Positions 40,757 to 51,842 of a stretch of 64,000 bases of DNA are shown in pieces. Below the pieces are notes generated by a model, which saw only the letters and a list, made by a program, of their open reading frames with translations, was not told the origin of the DNA and did not search any database. Every line of letters begins with the position of its first letter. The stretch's first letter is position 1. This DNA comes from Balanoglossus misakiensis (lineage: Eukaryota > Hemichordata): the NCBI GenBank assembly GCA_040954595.2, contig CM082594.2:6076001-6140000 (forward strand). The letters run 5' to 3'. Position numbers and translations under genes: made by a program.

Positions 40757-43117
40757 TTTATTAACGGGACAAGTCAGCGCCGGGGTCAGGGCAGAGAACG
40801 TCTTCTGCAAGTGGCAGAACACAGTGCAAAGCCCATCAGACATTTTGATCAGCGTACTTTATAAAGAAAATGACTTCCTAAAGAGCTATTGACATTATGT
40901 ACTTTCCTTGTGGTGATGAAAGCCGGGCAGAGTCTAATGCGCTTTTGCTAAATTAGGGCATCTTTATAGGATTCCGTTGGACGCACTGCGCGTTCAGGAA
41001 GATTGGTGCGTTGCCTTTTCCCATTACTGTCCATTACAATCAGGCTGCGCAAACTTTATAGTAGCACATCGGTGCTGTGCCAATATGAGAAATCCAATCT
41101 TTAAAATCCAGTAGAATTATATTTCCTCGTGGTCGAGCTATTTTAAAACTTTGATTAACGAAGTGCTTCATCCAATAGTTAAGGAGTAGCGTTATATGCA
41201 TATGGCAGATGCATTAGCACAGGGGTGGTAATGTGGATAGCCTTTAGCATGAAAGACAGGGTTGTACATCCAAGCCTCTCTTTTATCAAAGGCATGACTT
41301 TCACGATAGTCTGGGGTACAACATTTTTCGATATTCTGTGTCTTCCGGCTCCCTCTCTCTCTCGAGACATATGAGATAACCGGTAAATAAGATATAAACC
41401 ACTAACAAAATCTCCCATCAGCTGTATACTTTATATCAATATAGAAAATTGGAAAACGAATTTCAGCGAGGTGGATAATCTAAAAGCTGTCGACATACCC
41501 CCAGGATTCAATTCACAAGACAATGCCAGGCAAGACATCAATTTGGTGCTTGCTCTTCCAGATCATGCTCATGGGTTTCTTTAAGTAAATGAGTCTTGAA
41601 ATGTCTGGGGCTTATCAGCGCACCAGCAACACAAACATTAATCACAGTAAAACATGGCACATTCTGGGAATACTAGCCCATGAGTGGGGATACCAAGAAA
41701 TGCAATTATACGGATTGAAAGTGGTGTCGTAGATATCGGGGTTGGGTAGTGTGGCTAATAAGTAAAAGAATGATTTAAGCTTTGAGTGAAAACAGCTCTG
41801 TTTTAAAACTCGTTCAATGTATACACAGTAATGTACAGTACAAAAGCCCGATCCTCAAAATAACTGATGAGACTCGAGCTGTTCGGAACTGTGAAAAGAA
41901 AAACACACGAGAGCGAATATAAATTACTCGATCACATTCCCGACTTCAAATTTCATTCACATCGACCATGGTGCCATAAGGTACATATCTTATTGATTCC
42001 CTCTATTATTCAGTCAGTTATGAAGATGGAGTGTGTGCAATGGGTTGATTTATGTGGCTCACGTCCGCGCTGAATTGAACGGAACGCCGGCCTAATGCAA
42101 AACATCTCGCTGCAACAAGTCTACATTTGTCCGTTAAACCAATATTGGTCTCGCGTCAGCTTGCTGTTCACGCCGTGCCAATAGCCGAGTCACTCGACAA
42201 AGCTGGCAGCGGGTTTCGTGGAAACCGTTTACAGCCGCTCGGTTTGCCGAGTGTTCTGAATGTGAAAAAATACGCACAAGGTTAATGTTTTTATGGTATT
42301 AAACCAATCTGGTATCTGCCCCATCGATACGGCTAAGAAGAACCCGTTCTTCATGGATGATATAACGCTGCCTTCATTAAGACGAATTAGATCGACAGTG
42401 CCTAAAATATTCAACAAAAATCGGCTTCCAGTCAAGAACAGCAGTAAAAAAACCCACAATTACGATAAACAGAATTCGAGCGACTGTGTTATCAAACAAA
42501 ATATTTACCGGCCACAAATTTCAGCAACCGTCATTAAGGGCTCTGCTCTTATCTGTTTAAACAAAAATACTCGCTGTCGTGATGGACTTTTGATCATTTT
42601 GCGCTCATTTCGTTCCTGCAAGCCTGGTATATTCTCAGCGGGACCCCCTCTAAGGTGATCAAGGGAAACTTGATTCAGTGAGCGTTTCTGTTGCTCACAC
42701 TCCACGGAATCTCCAATTACCCCTTTACTTCCGAGAACACATTCAACAGTAATTTGGTTTATTTGCCAAGAGTTAGTCGGTCCACAAACACGGGCAAAGT
42801 GGTTAACTTTGACAGCCACGGGAAGACATGATTTTTCAATAATTTGACCATTTTGCTCAATTTATCTGCTTGTGTACACCACCTAAGCAAATTAGCAAGT
42901 GGCTATGGATACCAGTCTTTCACGTGAGTTAGAACTGCCGACCGTTTCCATGGTAATTCGTTTAAGAGTAGACAACTGTAGGTTTAAGCAATCTTCTTGC
43001 TTGCTCGGGCATTTGAATCGCGTTTGGCTGTACGCATGTGCAGCTTAATAAAATGTGCGTAAAATATTGCATGTATTACTCGTTACAGGAAAATGCTCTT
43101 GGTTGTGGACAACGGCT

Positions 43118-43125
43118 TGACGTCA
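43118..43125. promoter_or_regulatory. CRE palindrome TGACGTCA
   Basis: A perfect CRE full site in AT-rich non-coding DNA. Confidence 0.2.
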
Positions 43126-46100
43126 GCATAATATGTATTTTATGTAAAATAGTTGACGTAATAGGCCGAGAATGCTACATTTTTACATGATTGCATGAAT
43201 TGTATTTTTGTTTTGTGTAAAAAGCCCTTAACTACAATCGTTACATTTCCAAAGAAACCAGTCGCCATGACATTCTCAAGAAAACATAAATTACGTAAAC
43301 CAGTCTCACTCCCGACTCGCGTTCACATTTTAAACCTCCCTAAACGTCATTTAATCATATCTTTGTCTGACAGTTTCTTCAACATGAATGATAGAATTCT
43401 TCATAAAACGTCCCTTCCATCAGAGGCACCATAAACGGCAACACTTCCTCTGAAACAGATGTTCAATTGTATTTCATTTTTTGCAATATTCAATATTCAT
43501 CTCGAAATTAATGGCTTTAATTCGTCACTGACGAGACTCCAGGGCATCAATCTGAAATTATGGAAGTGCGTCACGAGATCAAAAAGTACTCATTTGCGTT
43601 TGGTCTGGATGCCTGTGAAGTGGTTGTGTCATTACGGTTAGACCGCGGGTTCGCGTGACGTTAACTTTTTGAGCGTCTGCTGTTTACTTACGTAATGATC
43701 TTGTTGAAATTCCTCGATGATCATGGTCACAGAGGGGAGACGTTCAGTTTCCTTAGAAACACAAAGTGGAAAAATTGGAGACGCTACTTGAAGATGAAGT
43801 GGCGGGGAACGAATGCTGAGTAATTGCTCTCCGCACGAGTGGTACCGGACTCTTAATTTGCCGCATTTGTGCAAACTGCCCCCGTTGACAGGGACGACCA
43901 GGAGAATGACATACGTTCAAATCTGCGCACCGTGAAAGAAAGACGGCGTGAAGCGACGAACCGTGCCGCCCTCAGACAGGAAATTATCCCAAGACTGCAC
44001 ATATACTCATGATATGCCCTCATTGCCATTGTATTCACGGACATTTTCAGTGAAACGCTTTAAACATCTATCGCGGCTGTCTGGAAAAAAAGTACTAGCC
44101 GTTGCCTAGACTGAAGACAAAGTGCACTCAACTTCACGCAAACCGTTTCCACTTGTTGAGACTTTGAATCGAATTCGTCTTCACTGAAGTCGCTAGAGAG
44201 TTCATTCAATCATTTTTCAAACACTCTCCAGCGATACTTCCCCCGTTTTACACAAATAAACCATGAATTCAAACAAATAGTGTTGACATTATACAGTTTG
44301 CGATTTGTTACGATAGCTTTCGTTATGTTTATTTTGAAGATGAATTATAAACTTTCATTACAGCTATTTTGAGACAGTGCTGTCTCTATTTATAATGAAC
44401 ACAGTGTAACTAAAAATTCCTAAAACGCTTTCTTGTCGAGCGTACTGGACTGCTGTATTCACCGACTTTGTATCGAGCATTTTAGTGACAACATTTGGAA
44501 GCGCTGACGTCCAAATTACAGTGATGTAAACAGGGCATGCGTACGGGCAGCTGTGTTTACAGTACTTTGTTTCCTGGTAGATTCTAGATCCCACAATGCA
44601 TCACAGTTTCAGTGCCTTTGCGAGAGGCAGATAAACGCAAGTATGTTGTGCAACAGTGGTTTACATTATGTGATGCGTGGTCAGCTCGAACTGGCGGGCG
44701 ATGTATTACGTAGTTTTTAAGAGCGACCTGGTTCTGCCGACATGTTAGAGTCGATATTACTAGAGATAAATTATCAAATGCGCGCAACTTGATATACAAT
44801 ATCTTTGAACGGATGCTCCGGAAAATAATAGACTGCGATATAAATAATGCAGTCAGTTCACAAAAGGTAACATTGATGGTGCATGTAGAGTGACATTTCA
44901 GGTCGTTACATGCAGGTATCGCCTTACAGACTGCATTCAGTATGTTTTCATTTTTAATGACAACGACTTTTCGACTGAGTGACTGACTGTCCGTGGCATT
45001 CTGCGTGCAATATGGCCATCTTCTGACAACAATTGAAGGGCTTGTACACAAACGTTACAATGATAACGGATGTCAAGTGCGTCTGAGAGGTCACGTATCA
45101 TTCATAGGCCTACCTGTGAACGGGGAAGCTACCAAAGATGGCTCAGGGGTATGACATCACACCATCACCAACCCCATCATTTACAATCGACGCTTCGCGA
45201 TTTGTCATATCTCCTTGACAGACGGTGTGAGTTAACGAACGTTTACCGTAAAGAGGTGACTCGTCGGGCCACTGTGTGTTTATGAATTATGGCGGCAGCG
45301 TATTATACAATTCCGTTTTACCGTAGTTATGAGCTCATTTTCTTTATCGAAGCTCCACAGAGTATATGCTCGCAACACCCATCCGCTGTTCATCATGTTT
45401 ATGATTTCCCGGGTGAACCTGAAATAAAATGGCGTGTATACCACACGTGTGGCTTTTACGAGAGGAACTGCACAGGGCAGAGTTGCATGTATGCCGCCGA
45501 GTGTAAATCTGGAACGGAGCGGGCGGCGATCGAGCTGTAGACTGGCGGTGCCACGCTAAATTAATCCCGAATCGGTTTATTTCGCGGCACATCATCACAA
45601 GAACCACAAACTAGATGGTCCTTGATGAAGACCATAATCAAATAACCGCGACCTGTGAAGACTGGATTTCGCATCGGGTGGGCACGCACGGGAAGCAATC
45701 ACTTTACGCCGGTCGCTCGTTTCCTTGCGACGCAGCGGCATTTAATTAATTGAGACGCGATTAAAGCCGTTTTCAGGGAATCAATCCTCCATGAACTATG
45801 GCATGTCGATGGGATTCTTTCATAATGAAAATGTTCGAACAAGAAAACTATATTACATCTACGCTACATTTGATTATGAAAAAACGCACCTGTCATATCA
45901 TCGTGCCTGCTTACCATTTATTATTATCATCATGATGATGATGTCCAAGTTCTATATTCGTTTTAGGGAGATACGTCAAAAGTGACATCATCGGTTCGAA
46001 GAAAAACAATCTGTCGTTCCGATTATCTTTAAAAACGCGTGGCCAGAGGCAAACAATATCAAATGTTGAAATTTTGTACAGTTGTTCTCCTTTGTAACTC

Positions 46101-47697
46101 GGAATAGCTGTCTCGCTTCAACCGTGACGCGGTCACATCTGCCGCTAGCCATTTCTAACAGACTACTCGAGCAAACTCTCACATAAAGTACGGATTTCGT
46201 TTTACTGCTCAAAAGCTCCAAAGCGGATAAGAACGAGTATTGATCGAGCATCCGTGACCCTAAAGCTTTCAAAGAAAGGATACACCCAACAATGCGATTA
46301 ATTTACGACACATTATGACCTGTTCTGATATTTTGGACACTGCGCAAGGAAGTGACTATTTCTGGCGACCTCCCCGCCACTGCAAAGCCTGTGGCATGCG
46401 TTCGTGATATTAGAACCATCCGCACACACTCACCGATGGTGATCGTAATTCCTTAACGAAACAACTAAAATTGAAATGTCTCATCTGCGACATCTCACTG
46501 CATAAAGAGCCGGCCATCTGTACGTCACATGACGGGGATACGGCGATATGGACGTACACAGCAGACCACCTTAATTGACAACCCGTTCATCGACATCGTG
46601 ACCTGGGACGACACCTCAACCTTTGAAATACAAACACAACCGTAAAACGGTTTCTCAGACGAAAACCACGACCCCCTTTTCCATTTGAAATTTCCCATGT
46701 TTGTTTGCTTTCCAATAAACGAACTCTGACTCATCCGGAAAAAAGCGTGGTGACTGTAAAAGATAATACGTATATACATGCCGGTTACTTCAGGACAATT
46801 ACTATTTTGTTTGTTGATGCAGATTTTTATTGAATGTCTGCATTCTGCTAGCGGAGGAACATCGTGAGAATGGACAAGGAGCAATTGTCCTGTTCTTTGT
46901 CATGCACTACTATGTCTGCCATGAGTACCCGCATACGTCAGCGTTGCTTCAAGTCAACAAGGTCCTCTCTAGAGTTGCGAGTAAAGCGTACGTACCTGTC
47001 GACCGGGAGAGAGTTTGGTCTTACAAATGGGGCTATACACAAAGGATTGCCGAATTAACATGAGAATGCCCGTCCAGGTTCTCAACCACTCATGACCTCC
47101 ATCTGCTTGTGTGCATTAACGTTTCTTACTACGTCATAAAAAATCAATTTTCATGTACCTGTGACTGGGTGGTAATGTCGTGTTACTTACAAACGACAAA
47201 CACGTAACCATTAACGGTTAAAATGTCACTTGGTGATTGTACACCGATGTGAATAGAGCACATGCGCACTCAATCAACACACACCGTTTCTAAATTATAA
47301 TTCCCGCCCGGGCGATCTCAAGAATACGACCTTTTTGAATAATATTTATCACTATCCTATGCATTCGCACGATGTTATCAAACGTCTCGATTTATTTTTA
47401 ATCCCGCGCTAAATTTATACAGTGTTTGCACGGAAAATCTTCCTCGAGTTCGAGAAAAGGTTTATGAGGTCAACGAATATTTTGATTGGCTGTGTGATGA
47501 AAGTTATCTACAGACGTTCGAAATTACATCTTGGGAACTGATAGACGTTGCTTGTGTATACTAAACACGGCCTAGCCTTGTGAACTCTGGCCAAGCAATT
47601 GAATATCAGTCTACAGAGAAGAAAAGTACCAGTTATATGACCACGGATTTGCTAGTTTTGACCTGACGACGCAAGGCTGCGTTTCTTAAGTGATGGT

Positions 47698-47708
47698 GGG
47701 GGGGGGGG
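47698..47708. repeat. Homopolymer G run
   Basis: Eleven consecutive G. The exact length may be affected by sequencing or assembly error. Confidence 0.8.
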
Positions 47709-48600
47709 AGCTAATTTGGCGTTAACGATCTTGCTTATCTCATCACACTGACCCTTGGAGCGGTCTGGCCCCCGTCTATAATAGAAGACCCCGGCAGCCT
47801 CGGATTTTGTAGGACTAGAAATCCTATAATGATGCAAGTATGATGCGAACGTCGCCCCATTACTGCTGCTCTTTGTTAACCCAATTGCCTCCGAGACAAC
47901 GATGCTGTCCGAGATAAGAACTACACCGAAGAGACGGTGTCATCTGATGCGGGGACCATTGTGTGCATTTCTAAGCCGAATGCAACCATCAAGCTTGCTA
48001 TCATCCGCTTCCTGACTCCGACAAACCTAAAGTAGCCGCACCTTCCCACATTATTTGGCTAATTTTAGCTGTAATACCGTGTCATTGTGCACAACAAGTG
48101 ATATCTATGTGCCTGTTTGTTATAACACGCAAAAAAACCTGTGTGCGATCTCACAAATAGCACAATACTTAGAAAGTCTGAACGCAGCTTAGTCAGAGAA
48201 AACACAAAACGCAATTATGATAAAACTATGAGCTCTTGTATAGAAGCTTTGCAAGTTGTAAGTAGGCGGATTGACCGCAGGAACACTGGTGAAACGATTT
48301 ATCGGTGCTTAAAGTCAGGGTAATTTAATAATTGGGGCGCAGTTGCTGTGATAAACAGAGTGACTCAAGTTCAGCTTCCGACGCATTAATTTACCTGACA
48401 GCAGCACAAGCAGTTCTTGTAAATTAGCCTATATCGCCCGAGGTTTCTCAAATCCCACAGGAACAACTGTCAGTGCGATCTATTAATTTTGCAGACCATC
48501 GTCATTAAAGGTTCATTTTCAAGTGACAAAATCATATCAGATGTTGTTGGCTATATTACTCGGCGGTGCATTGGAATGCTAGAAGCACACTATTAACTGG

Positions 48601-48698
48601 CACTCCATCCATCAATCCTACCATGCATGCATGCATGTACTGCTGTGTATCTAACCATGCTTCTATGCAAGCATCCACCCACCCATCCATCCGTCCGT
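48601..48698. repeat. CATC/CATG tetranucleotide-rich region
   Basis: Imperfect ATCC units, four ATGC units around 48622-48636, and CCAC/CATC units at 48671-48698, separated by unique bases. Confidence 0.75.
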
Positions 48699-49536
48699 TT
48701 TAATTATCCACGGACCCTAAACTAAGGTTTAAGAAAGAGTATTTGCAGGGGGAAGACTGGTGCAATTTACCAGAAATGTATTCTTTGGCTGTCACTAGTA
48801 CTTTCTAGGGGAAACACTTCATTCAGAAATTGCGGTTGGTCAAAGTTCAACAAAATATTGACACATGTACCGTAAGGTGGAGCAGGTCAAACAGGGTGAA
48901 CAGAAATGTTTTAGGAACAACAAAAGCACTGTACTACGGCGCGTAAAATCAGTGCCGTTGCTGCTGATGGATCGCTGGGGGGAAACGCCATGTTCTTGGT
49001 TGCCATGGCGAACACTCGGCTTGCCCGGTAGCCGGGACACAGACTTGAGTGTTGACGATGTAATTCTGCGGGTGTCGCCAACAATTAAGACGTTCTGTCA
49101 ATCCGAAGGACGCAGCAAATGGCAGAGTTTGATCTATAAAATGAAATGCCCTTTGCGACGAAATTAAATGAGTCCGGTCGAAAATATCCTGATTACAAGT
49201 AATGCGTCTGCCTTCAAATGATTAATGCGCATGGGAATATTGTGTGTGTCGGCAATGTTGAAATCTTTCACCCACAAATTGAGGTTTATGGCTGTCGATC
49301 TATAATGCTCGCAATACTAGTACATACACAATACCAGTACGTAATATCTTAAAGGGCAGTCGTCCGTGGTCTGTAAACAGCGCATTTGGACGTCGAACGC
49401 TAAACACGTATTAAAATTACAAAAGCTGAAATGTCGACCTAGATACTTCTGTCGCGCATCGGTGATTGATCGCGAGCCGTTTCATTTAGAGAATGAGAAC
49501 GGCGGATTTGCCTGGTTTGAGAAAATTAATACTTAC

Positions 49537-50335
49537 TCCGCGCACGTGGCATAATGTGATCCTTGAGGATACTTCTGAAATTGAAGTCCCTGTCCGTTTT
49601 GGACACGTGCTCGTTGAACGTTTGGTAGCGGTCGTCCATCGGGTATTCCATGCCGAGCGTCGAGTCTTCTTCCCCGGCCCTATCCATTGCCGCCTTCAAC
49701 TCGGCGTTGAGGAACCAGCACTCGCGGAAGGCGAGCATGTCTCGCTGGTCATCCTTCAGCAGCGTCGCTATCTTGCCGTACCTGTAGTGCTTCAGCACCT
49801 CGACCACAAACTGCGCCGACTTGCGGTGGACGCCCAGCGTCCGCGTCAACATGCTGAATTCGCTGGCCTTGTTGGAGAACGAGCGAGCGCCGGCGCCCGC
49901 TGTAAGGATGGGGATTTTCCAGTGGCTCGCCATCCGAACGACCGGCGCCGCGGCGTAGGTGCAAGCGGGGCCGAAGATCGCGTCGACCTCGATCTCCTTC
50001 ACGTTCTTGATGAGTTCCACGGTCTTGATGGTGGAGACATACGAAGAACACTTCGAATCATCGTAGTGTATGGTGATGTTGCGACCCGGCAGTAGCGTTG
50101 TGTCTGCGTTGACTTTCTCGATGGCTATACCAAGCCCCGGTCCAACCATCTCCAGGCGATATGGATACATGTTCACCAGGTTATTCACGTGGCCGCTCAT
50201 TGTAAGTATCGCACCCAGGTGTATGTTCATCTTATCTCCGTCCTCGTCGCCCAGGTCCACTGCAACGTCGCTTGGCAGAACGGCAAACACAAGCAGGGCC
50301 CTGACAGTGACCTGCATGGCGTTCACGCCAAACAT
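49537..50335 (-). CDS. Exon B: first exon, natriuretic peptide receptor-like ligand-binding domain
   Basis: This exon holds 266 codons plus one base. I start it at the ATG at 50335; a second ATG at 50317 gives an equally good leader (MQVTVRALLVFAVLPSDVAV). The frame stays open a little further upstream, but only via a TTG, so that extension is not used. Landmarks are MNIHLGAILTMSGH (36-49), MYPYRLEMVGPG (56-67), sequon NIT (86), Cys96, FGPACTYAAAPVVRMASHW with Cys125, IPILTAGAGA, and FRECWFLNAEL with Cys206. This is the membrane-distal half of an ANF_receptor domain as in NPR-A/B/C-type receptors. It ends ...IMPRAR with CGG A|GTAAGT (donor 536-531), phase 1, and an in-frame stop follows almost at once in the intron. 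It matches exon C at about 181 of 231 aligned residues without gaps (hand count). A CpG-rich block at about 50640-50900 is its likely promoter. No second exon was recognised. Confidence 0.93.
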
Positions 50336-50639
50336 AGTAAGCCGTATCCTAGTATCGTATACCAATTTGAGATCTCACCTTGCGCTATGCTTGCTACGGC
50401 AGTAGGGCAATCTTCGCAGTGGCGTACGTCGCTTGGTAATGTGCTTGTGTACGAACCTATAGACGGACCGACACTCACGACGAGGAAGTCGTACTGATCA
50501 CAATATCAATGGCTCCGCGTTGATTCAACACAGGCACTCTAAGTACCCGAGGTTCAATGTCCCCACTTCACTCACTAAGTATAACAGGCTAACAACTAAA
50601 TACAAGCCGCACCGCGTAGCATACACATTTAAACTTTTA

Positions 50640-50900
50640 TCACTCGCGCAATGACAACTGCGGGGGAGTGCGCATGTGCGGCGGGGCTTCGCCAACAGGC
50701 GGCCCTTTGCAATGTCAAGCAAGGTATGCAGCCTCCCGGGGATGCGGGGCGAGAAAGTCGGACAGCTTTTTGGATCGGACTGTTATTGGAGTCGGGTGGA
50801 ACTCCGACCCATTTCCTTGGCGTTTCCCCCCCCCCCTGGATTAAAGACGCGTGGATTGCGATAGATGGAGCACGTACGGCTGTCAAACGCTGAGTGAAAA
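50640..50900 (-). promoter_or_regulatory. Probable promoter region of exon B
   Basis: A GC- and CpG-rich block lies about 300-560 bp upstream of the exon B ATG, flanked by AT-rich DNA. It contains the NRF-1-like TGCGCATGTGCG (50669-50680) and a run of eleven C (50826-50836). No canonical TATA box is clear; GATAAAAG on the gene strand at about 50632-50640 is a weak candidate. Inferred from position and composition. Confidence 0.4.
50670..50679. promoter_or_regulatory. GCGCATGTGC motif upstream of exon B
   Basis: The same ten bases as at 19520-19529, about 335 bp upstream of the exon B ATG. With its flanks (TGCGCATGTGCG) it differs from the NRF-1 consensus at one position. Confidence 0.35.
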
Positions 50901-51182
50901 AAAACGCCCGAAGCGGGATCACACAAAAATCCGCAAAAAAGATAAAAGGTAAGTTGGTTGCTCCACGTATTAGATGTTGTACCTGAGGATTTTTTAAAAA
51001 TTTCAGTGCATCGCTTTATCTAATGCGAAAATACGACCCTACCTTTTCTAAACGGGACAAAGTTTTTGCATTTTGTTGTTTTTTTTCTTTTGATGGGCTA
51101 CTTATTATTATTAATCTGTACTTGGGTATAACATGAGAATACAGCTACAATAGAATTTTTGGAACTTATAAAACAAGATGGA

Positions 51183-51220
51183 GTGTTCATGCATGAGTAA
51201 TTTCCATCTTCCATGAACAC
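51183..51220. repeat. Short inverted repeat
   Basis: GTGTTCATG (51183-51191) and CATGAACAC (51212-51220) are perfect reverse complements with a 20-base loop, directly beside the ATC microsatellite. Confidence 0.5.
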
Positions 51221-51275
51221 ATCATCATCATCATCATCATCATCATTATCAGCATCAGCATCAACAACAACAACA
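51221..51275. repeat. ATC microsatellite with AGC/AAC tail
   Basis: Eight to nine ATC units are followed by imperfect AGCATC and CAACAA units. It lies in the B-C spacer. Confidence 0.95.
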
Positions 51276-51370
51276 TTAGTCAGGAAATATGATTTGTGAC
51301 ATGCTTAGTCCTATAGAGATGAGGAAAAGCTTTGTATGTCATTCTACAATAAGTGAAGCAAGACGAAAAT

Positions 51371-51669
51371 GCAATGATTACTAGTATTGTATATGCCTTC
51401 TGCAATAATTCTGTACGCATCAACCATGACATATCGTTGATGATATGTATTGTGTATGTGTTTTACGGCAATCCTGTGTATCAGATATGACGTATCTTTG
51501 ATTACAAATATTATTAATAGGTTTAACGATATTACCACGTTAATGTGTATCTTTGATCACAAGAATTGTGTACATGTATTCATTTTACGGTAATGTTGTG
51601 TATCAGCTGTGACATAGCTTTGATTGCAATCATTGTACACGCGTTTTACGACAATGATGTGTGTCAGCT
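51371..51669. repeat. Degenerate minisatellite, about 50-67 bp units
   Basis: Five diverged units can be laid out: 51371-51436, 51437-51497, 51498-51552, 51553-51619 and 51620-51669. Most begin TTGAT, continue with ACAA-ATTGT-type sequence, then TTTTACGRCAAT, and end TGTGTATCAG...GACRTATCT or similar. It ends about 170 bp downstream of the exon C donor, so it lies in whatever intron follows C and also upstream of B. Confidence 0.7.
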
Positions 51670-51842
51670 TTGGGTTACCACTCGTTAGCAACTCAGCTAT
51701 GTTTATGGCCGTCAATCTTGAAATCCACGCACTTGCATCAGCCGGGTATAATTTTCACGGCCGACATCCGATCTTTTGGCAGCGTGCAGTGTCGCCTCAA
51801 AACCGCGAAATTATTGTATTTCTCGGCCCATCGGCTACTTAC

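Larger units (their letters stand above)
19190..49536. other. Non-coding stretch between exons B and A
   Basis: About 30 kb, AT-rich, with no recognised exon of a receptor or any other protein. It includes the upstream region of exon A and presumably intron sequence downstream of exon B. Some GC-richer patches were checked for receptor motifs and show none: about 22085-22200, 30700-30790, 33740-33950, 35080-35350, 45430-45540 and 48940-49080. A consensus-like minus-strand donor (AAAG|GTGAGT) lies near 33903 but is not preceded by recognisable coding sequence. Short or fast-evolving exons cannot be excluded. Confidence 0.6.
50336..51842. other. Spacer between exons C and B
   Basis: About 1.5 kb between the exon B start codon and the exon C splice donor. 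From B outward it holds a presumed 5' UTR and a CpG-rich block at about 50640-50900 (likely B promoter). Then come an AT-rich stretch, an ATC microsatellite, a degenerate minisatellite and a short sequence before the C donor. No exon with receptor sequence is visible. This is too short for the remainder of a receptor guanylate cyclase gene. Confidence 0.75.

Noticed and set aside
44584-45051. Minus-strand open frame of 155 codons
   Set aside because: Background composition and no recognisable motif; treated as chance.
49493-50095. Plus-strand open frame of 200 codons opposite exon B
   Set aside because: Antisense shadow of exon B. The matching shadow over exon C (51913-52398) has the same character, as expected for shadows of paralogous exons.
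50336-50365. Extension of exon B upstream to an in-frame TTG
   Set aside because: TTG starts are not normal in animal nuclear genes, and the ATG at 50335 or 50317 gives a better signal peptide. The same reasoning rejects extending exon C from 52638 to 52710.
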